Assembly: GCA_036897525.1 (NCBI GenBank)
Contig: JAYMTJ010000090.1
Span: forward strand, 1 to 34,374
Origin: Pelargonium x hortorum
Lineage: Eukaryota > Streptophyta > Magnoliopsida > Geraniales > Geraniaceae
Direction of reading: 5' to 3'
DNA: 34,374 nt
Positions 1 through 10,400 of the stretch are shown piece by piece. Each line of letters opens with the position of its first letter. The stretch's first letter is position 1. The notes under the pieces are model-generated. The model was given only the letters and a program-made list of their open reading frames with translations. It had not been told where the DNA came from and searched no databases. Made by a program: the position numbers and the translations under genes.

Positions 1-398
1 TAGTGATTCGGAGATTGAACCGGTCAAACCACCGGCATTAGTTTATAATACGTTCACATCATCAAACCTTTAATTTTGGTCCAAACTTTTTCATAATTAC
101 AAAAGAAGACATTTTAAAATTTAAATGGTTAAGATATAGAAAGTTATTAAATTATTTTTTTATTTTATAAAAACAAATAAATCAAATATTTGCTCAAATC
201 AATATATATTATGTGTTATACTGTTTTCATTGCATGTGAGCAATATTAATGATTCGTGTATAACAAAACAAAACAAAAATCATATTCCGTGCAACGCACG
301 AGGCACAAACCAATATATATACAAACTCGAAAACTTAAAATCATATACATCGTCCTGCTGCGTTCTCGATTTTAGTGAAATAACGCATTTTACAATTG
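1..398. other. Intergenic, nothing recognised
   Basis: AT-rich sequence with no supported gene. The first 40 bases contain a CCGGT-rich phrase (GAACCGGTCAAACCACCGG) of a kind common in plant repeats, but no element ends are visible. Confidence 0.4.
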
Positions 399-921
399 AA
401 CGACTTGTTTATGGTTATAGGCTAAAGAGGGTGCACACTTGAGTCTCATTTTTGAGTTATAGCACCTCCAATATGAACGTACTAGTGCTAAATGATGTCC
501 TTGTTCTATCCAAAATATTTTTTCACAGAGGCCCGTTTTGCCAAGGAATACCATCACAGATTTTGGTCCAAAAAAAACATCAAATTTGAAGGGCTTAAAG
601 GTTGCCCTACACTACTCGTAATTCTGATTTTTTTTTTCATGTTCCTTTCGAGTCTTACCCTTGGAAGGGTGAGTCGCGCGTAAGTTTCTAGTGTCTTCTT
701 TGGTACGATCAAACAGCTTGTTTGGGGCTATAGACTAAGGAGGGCGTGCACTTGAATCCCATTTTTGAACTCCCACACCCCCAATAAGAATGTACTAATG
801 TTGAGTGATGTCCTTGTCCTATACCCAAAACAATTTCCCTAAAGGCCCATTTTGCCAAAGAGTGCCATCACAGATTTTGGCCGAAAAAACATCAAATTTG
901 AAGGGCTCAAATGTGAACCTA
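399..921. repeat. Tandem direct repeat, about 310-bp unit, 1.7 copies
   Basis: About 399-615 and 709-921 align over their whole length. Shared blocks include the phrase near GCTTGTTT..GGCTATAG, then TGATGTCCTTGT, then CCATCACAGATTTTGG and CATCAAATTTGAAGGGCT. The offset is about 310 bp. Between the repeats lies a T-rich stretch (about 620-700). I do not recognise the family, and there is no convincing coding capacity. Confidence 0.75.
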
Positions 922-1175
922 TGCTACCATATACATATTCCCATTCAAAATAATAGTACCAACAAAACAAAGAGATGCTACCATATATTTCAAACTTTGA
1001 CCATCAGGTGTTGTGTACCTATTTCGATTACCATTCCAATCATAAAATACACTATAACCCAGCACTCGTCAATATTTTCTAGGGAACATCATGTTTATGA
1101 TTTGAAACTGGAACTAATCAAAGCAAGAGATTCAACAAAACTTGATGCAACAGCATTTGAAAATTTAGGGCACCT

Positions 1176-1494
1176 TCAATCAGAAGTGGATTTGACGACA
1201 AAATTTTGGCGAGTGATAGGGTTCATGACTACTGGCGGCCCTGCAATGCGTGGCCAAGCCTGGAACTTCTTATCAGTGTCTTCAGCCCATGTCTTGTCTG
1301 AAACAGTTTTCGGGGTAGTACCTGGGTGGGTAAAACATCTAATCTATTATCTGAACTCAATAATAAAACTAAAAATTCAAAGAACTCAATAAAATACCTC
1401 CAAATATCTTCTTGTCTGAAACATAATAGTCACAAGTGAATGCAAATACAAAGGATGCAGCTACAGATCCGACTATGTACTTCGTTCTTGACAT
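1176..1494 (-). CDS. Small single-pass membrane protein, 80 aa, plant-conserved type, function unknown
   Basis: Two coding exons read on the minus strand: 1494-1398 and 1321-1176 (stop TGA at 1178-1176), joined by a 76-nt GT-AG intron in phase 1. The ATG at 1494 lies a few bases after a good acceptor (TTGCAG, ending at 1500), which favours this start over the upstream ATG in intronic sequence at 1566. The protein begins MSRTKYIVGSVAASFVFAF, and residues about 6-25 are hydrophobic, consistent with one N-terminal membrane anchor. The tail is polar and ends in a proline-rich stretch (AWPRIAGPPVVMNPITRQNF, then VVKSTSD). The regular tail and the clean splice join argue for a real gene. From memory this resembles short plant proteins seen in organelle membranes, but I cannot name the family, so the location is inference. 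An untranslated first exon is proposed near 3293-3500. Confidence 0.75.
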
Positions 1495-1592
1495 GTTAGA
1501 ACTGCAATTTTCAAGATAGAGGAAAACATAAAAGGATACCCATACACAATCCAGTTGCCACGACATTATACAGAATATACATATTTTTAACT

Positions 1593-1765
1593 AAAAAAGG
1601 GTCGCATAGTGCAGTAGTGCACAAAGCTCCCACCCTTGTTGAGTCTCGGGAGGTCTACATATATAGTCTTACCCCTATTTTGCAAAGAGATTGTTTTCTC
1701 AAGTCAAACCTGTGATCTAAAAGCCCCATGGTAACAACATTACCTTAAAACATTATGCCAAAACC
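1593..1765 (-). mobile_element. Au-like SINE (old copy)
   Basis: Read on the minus strand, this matches the layout of the angiosperm Au SINE: a tRNA-like head near 1765-1710, a middle with GGGTAAGACTATA-type sequence, the GGGAGCTTTGTGCAC block, and a T-run tail (the A-run at 1593-1598). It lies in the leader intron of the 80-aa protein gene in the gene's own orientation. It is diverged, and no clear target-site duplication is visible. The family call rests on remembered consensus blocks. Confidence 0.7.
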
Positions 1766-1769
1766 AAAT

Positions 1770-3290
1770 GCAGATCTTCTGGAAAATTAAAAACTCATCT
1801 AGTTGTTGCAACATGATATTAGAGTCAAATGATAAAACCCAACTCATATAAGCAGAATCCGCGCTTTGAAACATGGAATTCATCCTTGATACATTGCAAT
1901 AAATACAATGAATATGCTGTAAACAATCAACAGGCTTCGGGACAGAGCAGCCTATCTCTCCTAAGAAGAAAGGTCAACTGTATGATTCATACTAAATTTC
2001 CTACCCAAGAATGAGAAGGATTATACAGGGAATAGGTAACGAATGGTGAGAAAGCAAAAACAAACAATATCATAAAGTAAACAAAAGAAGGATACAGCAC
2101 ACTGTCTGATCACGGAACAGAGCATGCAAGTTCAATTTACTGAAACAAAAATTCAATGATAAAAAAAATGATGTCCTAGGCAAATTAAATGGGCTAACTT
2201 TCAATTGACAGTCTAATCATTGCATAACATGCATGGAATCAAAACCTGAAGGCCTATTGTGCATCATCCAAAATAAACTGAGCGTAAAAATACATACAAA
2301 AAGCAATGTGAAACTATATAGTGAATGGGAGATCATTCTTGTGATAAGACTGAGTATAAAGTGAGAAATTCCCTGTCAAGGGTAGGCCACTAATGGGTAA
2401 TGGAAGAGAGTGAAAACAAGAATTCCAGCAATATGTCCAAGTGGCCTAACACTACCAAAAAAAAATTACTCAAGACATATTAACATTTCAAAACAGTGAA
2501 AGCACAAAATTCTCACAGAAAGAAATGGTAGCAAACTTACGGGAAAATGAGGACAGGCCAGGATCGGAAGAAGATGCTTAAAGAATAGTATATCAGAACT
2601 TAGAGATAGATGAATTTTCCACACATAAACAGAGTGGGGTACTTAGAATAAAAAGAGTGGAGCAGAGGCATAGAACTCTTCTAATTTCTAAGAATACATA
2701 AATTATATACAAAAAACAGATTAAAATTATATGTTATAACAATGTGCAAGTTCAAAGGATGCATCACATCTATAATGTCCTCTGAAGATCTGGATTCTTT
2801 GATTAACTACCTATCGGGCAATCTCTAACAAATGTTCATTCCTCTCCCACTAGTATTTATTTAATTGTTAGAGGCGTGCACAGGTGAAGGTTGAAATCAC
2901 TCATAGTTAGCAATGTGAGACTAGGCGTAAGGTATATGATGCATGGTCATCACTTTGGGTGACCCAAGAAGAGCTTGCTTAATTAGTATTGATTTAAACC
3001 CACCACAGGTTTTGCACAAATTTTTAAGCCATTTAATTTTAAAAATACAATCTTCTTCGCAAAATGAGGGGTGCATAAAGAATACGACGATACAACTTTG
3101 TCAAATTTCAGATATGGAAAAGCCATAGAACTTCACATCAAGAACTATACAAGACTATAGGTGAGAAAATCATAGATCTAAGAACTCAAAGACAATGAAT
3201 GAACCCAATAAAACCTTTGCTCTTGAAATCAAATACACTATAAACAACCAACTGATCCATGACCCGAAAAATAAAACTATCATTGACATA
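1770..3290 (-). other. Remainder of the long leader intron of the 80-aa protein gene
   Basis: AT-rich intronic sequence between the proposed leader exon and the SINE. No exon-like open frame with splice signals was found. There is a short stretch near 2870-2990 with a GCAATGTGAGACT phrase that recalls plant LTR-type repeats, but it is too short to call. Confidence 0.4.
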
Positions 3291-3292
3291 CA

Positions 3293-3500
3293 CGATTGAA
3301 CTCGATCAATGGGAGGCAATAAAGGGCTAAAACCTAATTCACGACCGGTGCAGAAAACGGTGGAAGATGATCGGGTAGCGAACTTCGGGGAGATGAGATG
3401 ACAGTTTGGGGCTGTGTTTAGACTCGAGAAGGCAGAGAGAGGAAGATTAATTAGGGATTTCGGGTTGTAATTAAAATACCTAGAACAATGATTTTCAGCC
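3293..3500 (-). other. Proposed 5' untranslated exon of the 80-aa protein gene
   Basis: On the minus strand this stretch is C/T-rich and reads like a plant 5' leader, including the common AATTAGGTTTTAGCCC-type motif. It is followed by a donor (GTGTATGT, around 3293-3286). The next good acceptor is the one just before the ATG at 1494, which gives a leader intron of about 1.8 kb. The exon's upstream limit, near 3500, is estimated. An open frame crosses this exon (3523-3170), but it has no recognisable protein features and I regard it as non-coding. Confidence 0.5.
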
Positions 3501-3529
3501 CCCAAATTAGCCTGTGATATCAAATCATT

Positions 3530-3895
3530 TTTTTTTTTTTACACCTGTTATCTTATTTACCTCTTCTCAATATTATTTGTATACTTTAATGACAATAAAA
3601 ATTGCATTATTTCTTTATTAAATTAGTGATAAAAACTCATTAAAACCATGAATTCAAACGGTTCACTTCGCTCTCAAAAATTCATTTGAGAACAAGCGAA
3701 ATTTAATGAGATGTCACCGCCTCGTTAATTTTGTTTAAATTGCACCTGATATAAAATTATATCAGTCAGCTAATACATATTTTACTGGATAATATAATAT
3801 AATATCATTCTTTCACGTTAATTAAAGCATCTGAGTATTGACGAGAAGAGATGATTTATTGTTTAAGAGTTTGAATTCTCTTTTCTTGCATCTTT
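3530..3895. other. Short intergenic spacer with two inverted repeats
   Basis: This lies between the 5' end of the 80-aa protein gene and the 3' end of the exonuclease gene, and should contain the former's promoter. It holds an imperfect hairpin around 3668-3702 (TTCGCT/CTCAAA arms against TTTGAG/AAGCGAA) and a perfect 9-bp inverted repeat around 3747-3766 (CTGATATAA/TTATATCAG). The rest is AT-rich and has no gene. Confidence 0.5.
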
Positions 3896-4012
3896 TTAAA
3901 CAAATTGTCTTCCTAGAATCTCTGTAAGCTCATCATTTAGCCTTTGGTAGCTAAAGATCCAGTACTCATGGGCAATGGCTAAAATATGGCTTTTGCTCTC
4001 ATCAGAGAGAAC
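3896..4012 (-). other. Candidate extra 3' exon of the exonuclease gene
   Basis: On the minus strand a good acceptor (TTCACTGTAG, ending at 4013) opens a frame of 38 codons from 4012 to a TAA at 3898-3896. It begins VLSDESKSHILAIAHEYW and contains FSYQRLNDELTEILG. Two upstream donors could feed it. The strong GTAAGG at 4328 would make it a 3' untranslated exon after the TGA at 4449. A weaker GTTCAT inside the last coding exon, after ..WEKLE, would replace the C-terminus. I recognise no domain. Confidence 0.4.
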
Positions 4013-4446
4013 CTACAGTGAACAACATTTTAACATAAGTAATTAATATCAACAATATATATATATAACCTATATTTCCCACAAAAAGTCAATAATACTC
4101 CCTTTGTCCGAAACTTGGAGTGCATTTCCTTCAAATTATTAAACAATTTAGCAAATCTATTTGAGTCATGAACACAAAAGCACATAAGAATACGACAAAA
4201 GAATTCAAACATGACTAAATGAGAAACTAAAAAAAAATTACTTTCTTGTTTTATGGAGCAGAACATAATACAATAGTTCTTTTATACCTATGAAGCTATA
4301 CTCAACTCTTGTGCTGAAGTTACCTTACCTAAATTCAGATAGAACAGTAGTCCTGCTAAAAAGTAAGACAATGAATCGAACATTTTCATCTAAAATTCCT
4401 CTTCTTTTTTGAGACGCGTGCTTTTATGTTTTTTTTACAATAAAAA
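4013..4446 (-). other. 3' untranslated region / downstream intron of the exonuclease gene
   Basis: After the stop codon the sequence down to about 4329 reads as 3' UTR. At 4328 there is a consensus-like donor (TTTAG|GTAAGGTAAC). The stretch 4328-4013 can be an intron into the candidate exon at 4012. No gene is seen on the plus strand. Confidence 0.4.
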
Positions 4447-7400
4447 TCAAGGTAGAACCGGGGAAAACGTCCCAGAATGAACCTCAAGTTTTTCCCACAA
4501 ATAGAACGCTCTTCTGATGATAGGATCAGCAGAAAATCCTTCTGCATAAGCACTGATGGCATTTAAAAGCCTCGAGAATTTCTCCCCATTGTCCTGCAGG
4601 CACCCATCACAATTTCGTCAAAACCTGTCTTTCGTGCATATCATGAAAAGTGATTAGCGTTGGTAAATTTTTTGAAATTTAGATTAGAATTTGTGGTTCA
4701 GGAATGGGAAACGACAACAAAATCTTAATCCAAACATGATAAATCATTCTTCATTTCGAATCCTAAACCAGAAATTCTAATCCAAAAACTACCCAGGTGC
4801 AATAATAAACGAAAGTTCGAGGACTCTTGGGAGAGCTGAAAAGGGCAAGTTTCATAGAAGTATCTATGTATAAGATCCAATTAGATCTCTAAACTTTCAT
4901 GTTTGGTCCCTTAACCTTTTTTAACCCAAAATGATACTTGTCATTAGAGCTTATGTCAAAAGTTTAGGGACCAAATTGGATATATATTTGAAAACTCATG
5001 GACTATTTTGAGTTTAAGAAAAAGTTCAGGAACTATTTTTAGTTAAAAAATATTCATGAACCAAATTGGGTCTAAACACAAAAATTCAGATTCCAAATTG
5101 GGTCTTTTACCTAGAATATACGATCAAACTTTCTTTTAGCACATGAAAACACATTAAACCAACAAAACATCCCCACAATGCCAAGAATACAACTATATCA
5201 AACACACAAGGCTTGGCAGGGAGTCAATTGAAGAACAGTAGAACCAGATTATCCTAAGCGTAAAATATAACCAAGACATAAGTGACAGGAATAAGTATTG
5301 CTAATAAAAAGCCAAATGAGGCCATCATAAAATTATCTTTCCAATTCTTATCTTCATTTTCTTTGGCAACTGTGGAGTGGATGGGCATGGTAGCATTTAT
5401 ATAGACGATTGGAAAACCTGAACAGATGAAAATAAACTTCATATATGATTCATGAATACAAACCTCTGGTTTCTGAAATGTGAAATCTTCAGTAGTAAAT
5501 GGTACCATGTAGAATGGAAGATCAGAGCGAAGCAGTACCTGCCATGACATAAAGCAATACGAGAAGGTTACTAGCTATAGAAATTAGCCAAACAGGATTT
5601 GAAATAATCATTTTCCACAACATCAGAACAAGACCAAACAGTAGATAAATGTGACAACATTACCAAGTTCTTGCTAAGGATTGCTTGATCTGCATTTGCT
5701 ATCAAGGACTGCATAGAAAATGGAAAACGGAGAATGTCATTACTAGTTTACAATTCACTGTTATGATAAAACATCACCCAGCATGTCTTATTGAAATAAC
5801 AAAACAGTAGTCTGCTACTCAGCCGTGGTTACAAGAAGTGTACGAAAATTGAATATAGAAAATACTTTATGTTATGTCATTTTCTAAGAACAGTGTCAAA
5901 GACTAAAAACTGTATAGAAAACCTACAAAACAGCAATTGCAATTTGCAACATGATATTACTCAGTGAATATGTCTACCATAATTTGTTGCAACCATGTAA
6001 CTTTTTTATCAATCACATAAAAGGTCCTTTTTCAAGTCTAGTTTCTTCCACTAGGTCTCCTTTTATAGTTATCTTAAAATAGGACATTATGTGAAATATT
6101 GTGTAGAAAATGAGATCAAGATAATATGTAAGGACACAAACAGAATGAATAGATCAAAAGGACCATAATTATAAAATATTAAGGCTCTGTTTGGATTGCA
6201 TGGGAATGGGAATCAACAATCGGAATGGGAATGCGATTCTCATTCACTTGTTTGGATTAAAAATATTTCATTCATTTAGTCAATTAAATAGGAGAATGGG
6301 TATGGGAATCATTCCCATTCCGATTTTTGATTCCCATTCTCAGGCAATCCAAACGGAGCCTAAGTCAATTTTCTTGCCACAAACATTTATCCCCCTGATT
6401 GTGCGCGCGTCGAGCCCACAATAATAAAAGGAGATGCGAGGCAAAAGTAGGAGAAAACGAGTTACATGTAAAGGTGCAACTAAAACCCTACTAAGTTTGA
6501 CCTTTTGGTATGGGAAGCCCAAACCTTTGTATATAGAGACCAATATTTGAAAATTACCTCTCATAACTCACGCCACCACTCTCAAGCCTTCACTCAGTCT
6601 CCTTCAAATCTATTACCCCTCTCTCCCCTACCCTGTACCTGCTCTAACAGCTTAAGAACAAATCCACTTTTCCCTACACCCTACTCCAAAAAATACCTTT
6701 ATGGCTTTATCAAATCACATTCCAAAAATCAATTCAAAAATAGAAAAAAGGCATCTTTATCCATCCAAACTCTATTTAAGCCTCCCTCATCTCTGGTTCA
6801 AACCAATCCCTTATCCATCACTGTCACTTTACCCCCTCTCCTATCCTGAACCAAAAAGAGCCCTTTTTGTCATGCAATCCCACTCCCTTATCTGAACCTC
6901 TCATCCCAAACAGTATTTGCAGCCCAAGAAATCAAGCCAAGCTCACTTGGTCCGTCTGTAAAGAGCTAGGTGTAAGAACTCAATGCTCAGAGGAACTCAC
7001 GCTCTAAAAGATACAGCTACTCAATGCTGAGCATTAGCTTGCATCCCCACCAAGTGTTTCTTGGAAAGAAGAGGGCTCAAAGACTCCATTGCTCAATGCA
7101 AATGTTCTCTCTTTCACATTTCTTTTGAATATTGCTCACACAGCCTACTAACTTGCTCATGGTCATGGTTTGTGTGGTCTAAGCCTCTTAGGTTCTCTCG
7201 TGGTGGAGCTTATCAATTGTTTTCCCTCAAGATGTCAAAACTCTCCTACTTGATATTTCATTTGGTTGGCAAAAAATCAAATTGCGTTCAACAATCAGCT
7301 ATAAACCCCTCAATCACATTCTCCAAGATTAGCAGTCTATCCTTCTCATAGGTTTCCACATCCTTCACTTAATAGCATTTACCCCTTCCTCTTGGAATCT

Positions 7401-10400
7401 CCAAGTTTGGAGGCCGGACCCAGGACAAGCTCTAGCCTCTTCACTGTTAGGTTGGGCTACATAATTGTTCTTGCTGTATTTACCTTTTTTACTTCCTACT
7501 ATCTTCATTTTCAGAATTGGTGTATGTACTCTCTTAATTATTCCTTTCTTGAGAATTCTTAAGCTCTGAATGAAGTGCTATTTGATGATTAAAAAAAACA
7601 TTGGTATCAAAGTAGGTTTTGATCTGGGGGGGGCTGGCCTGATTTTACCGCCTTCCCTATGGTCTCCGGTCCACTTACAAAAGGATATGCATGTGGTCCA
7701 CGTTTACAAGATAAATGCCTACACGTAAGGGGGAGTGGTGAAATTAAAAGCCTCTGATTGCGCTCGTGTTAAGCGCACAATAAATAAATGTGAGGCTAAA
7801 GTGGGTGAAAACTGAAAACATGTCCTACGTTAAAAAAACAAAAAAAAAAAAAGGTAAATTACACATGGCTACCTTGTACTATACACGTTTTGCACATGAC
7901 CCCATATACTTTTTTTTTTTAATTTATGACCCCCTAAACTATGGTACAGGGGCCTCCCATCCCAATTCCATTAGTTAAGTGGTTAAAAGACCAAAAAACA
8001 CTTTTATTATTATGTTTTTTCAAGTTTTAAATTTTAATAATAATAATAAAATAAAAAGAAAAGAAAAAAATCAGTTTTTTCAACTCCATTCATGGCTTCT
8101 CTACCCTCTTCTCTGACCCTACACCTCTTCAACTCCAAGCACTTCATTTATGTCTACTCAATATGAAAAATAAATGCTACCTGTTTGATACTCTCCTCTT
8201 TGACTTCATTAACAGATTGCAACAGATTCTCCAATGTACCTGTCAACAGAAGTAATATCATAGCCAATTAGTATGGATTACTCACAAATTATTATGGATA
8301 GCTAATACAAATTCAGTCCAGTGTTGATTATTCAATTCAGGATTTGTAAATGAAACAGCAGTACACCTTCAGCCAACTGAATGTAGATGTATTGAAACAA
8401 ACGACCTTTAGATTCTTCATAATCTTGGTTTGAAGCCCAGTTATAAATAAATAAGATCAAAGAGAATAGCCGTTGTCTTATTCAGGGTATGATAACTACA
8501 ATCAGATGCATGCCCTGATTAATAATTTCAAAAGAAAATATAATATATGATACAGTCAGTACCAAATTCAGCAATCAATCGCAATGCATGAACCTCTTCA
8601 ACTCCATCAATTCCTGTATTACAAAATATGGTCATGTCAAGCACCGAATTTTGTTACCCAATGGCAGATTGAGAGAGAGAGAGAGAGAAAGTCCTCATAA
8701 TATCAGAAAGGAAATGGCAACACTTGAGAATGTTTGCTCTTTCTCAACACATTTGTTATACATATTGTTCTGTAAATTGGGAATGACGCACTACCAACCT
8801 CATACTAGGCAGTACTTTTCAAATTGCTGGTATAAAATGGTTGTGATCTTTTATAAAGGAACAGAAAGCTCATATGCAATATGAAAGAAAAATAATATAT
8901 TAACCATTGAATCTTTAAACAGAAAAAAAAAACACACACACACACACACACAAGATGACCTGGAATGTTGTCAGATTTGTCCCCTATGAGTGAGACTACA
9001 TCTACAAACTGAGAAGGTTCCAGAGTTCCATATCTTTTAGCAAATTCCTCCATTCCAAATGAAACCATCCTGGGCAAGCAAAAGCACGAGCATCAAAGTT
9101 CCAAAATTGTTAAGAGCCAAAAATAAAATAGTTGTGTCAAGTAGAACAATACTATAAAATCATGTATTCTTGATCCTAAAAGGTTTAAGTTTTGTCAAAA
9201 TGCCCAACAAACTACTAATAATATTCAATTGTATTGCAATTCTATTCTACTTCAGAATTGGAGAATAATTTGGGTTTTGGTACTCATAAAGCATTAACCT
9301 TCATAAGAAATGCACACACAAAATAGCATGTACTGAAGATAATAATTGGAGCACCCCATCAACAAAGCCAGAAATTCCAATAATGACAGATAAAAGTGAA
9401 ATTGCAAATGAAATGATATACTAACTCGTGACGTAGAAGACGCAGAAGTCGTAATGAAGGAGATAGAATCTGAAAAAAGTCTTTGTCTGGGGAAACAACG
9501 CGTACCTATATAAACATAATATTAAAATTAAGAATGATCAACCACTAGAAGTAAAATACTAAAAAAGAACATTACACATTTTGAAGCAAATCAAAACATT
9601 TGATACTTCAGTGTAATGCAGTACCCCACTATGTTTATGCAGCAATTGGACTATACTTACTGAAAGTAAAACAGTAATTTGTGGAAACGCAGCTAAGATA
9701 TTTATGTTGCTAACGTAAAATGAGAGCCATGTGACAATAAGAGACAGTGAGACACTATTGGCAAGAAATGGGGAAACAAAAACTATATTCCATAGAAAAT
9801 TCATCTATGGAGCGGGTTGAAGTGGGGGAGTAAAGTCCCACATTGGAAAAATATATGAAGAACTGGCTACATATAATGGTGGAAGTGAAACTCTACTAAC
9901 AAGGTTGACCTTGTAAATAAATGACATAGCATGGGTCTGTCTCTCTCTCTCTCTCTCTCAGGGATGCGCTCACAATTAATAATAAGGAATCAACTAGAAC
10001 ATCTTTGCCAGATTTAACAAAAAATCAACTGAGAAGATTTCCAGTAAGATTTAAGAGATAACCTGAAAACTATAGCAATTATGAACGATGTATTGATTAT
10101 ATTTTCTGTTATTTGTTCTGTATTTTTCTTAACTAGTCAGGGGTACCCCAAAAAATGTGTTAACATGTTTCCAGAACTTTTTTCTATGTTTTTAAAAGAC
10201 AGCTAAAGAAAACTACCTTGAACCCATCTTCAACACCCCTTACAGCCAGCGTCCCGATCACGTCATCAGCTTCAACACCTGGTACCTGCAGCAAGTGAAC
10301 TCATGATTAATCATCAGTTCATAACACCCATAAAGATCAACCCAACACTTAAATCTATGATGAATGTTTACCTCAATGACCTTAATGGACATAGCCCTGA

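Noticed and set aside
805-1392. A 195-codon plus-strand open frame
   Set aside because: It overlaps the second coding exon of the 80-aa gene on the other strand and a repeat unit. Its translation has no family character, whereas the minus strand gives a well-spliced protein.
1805-1850. Phrase GATATTAGAGTC resembling a retroelement primer-binding site
   Set aside because: There are no LTR ends, purine tract or repeat on either side, so chance resemblance is likely.
3170-3523. A 117-codon minus-strand open frame over the leader exon
   Set aside because: It opens with a non-ATG codon and runs through a plausible donor into intron sequence. The hydrophobic C-terminal part is probably intron.
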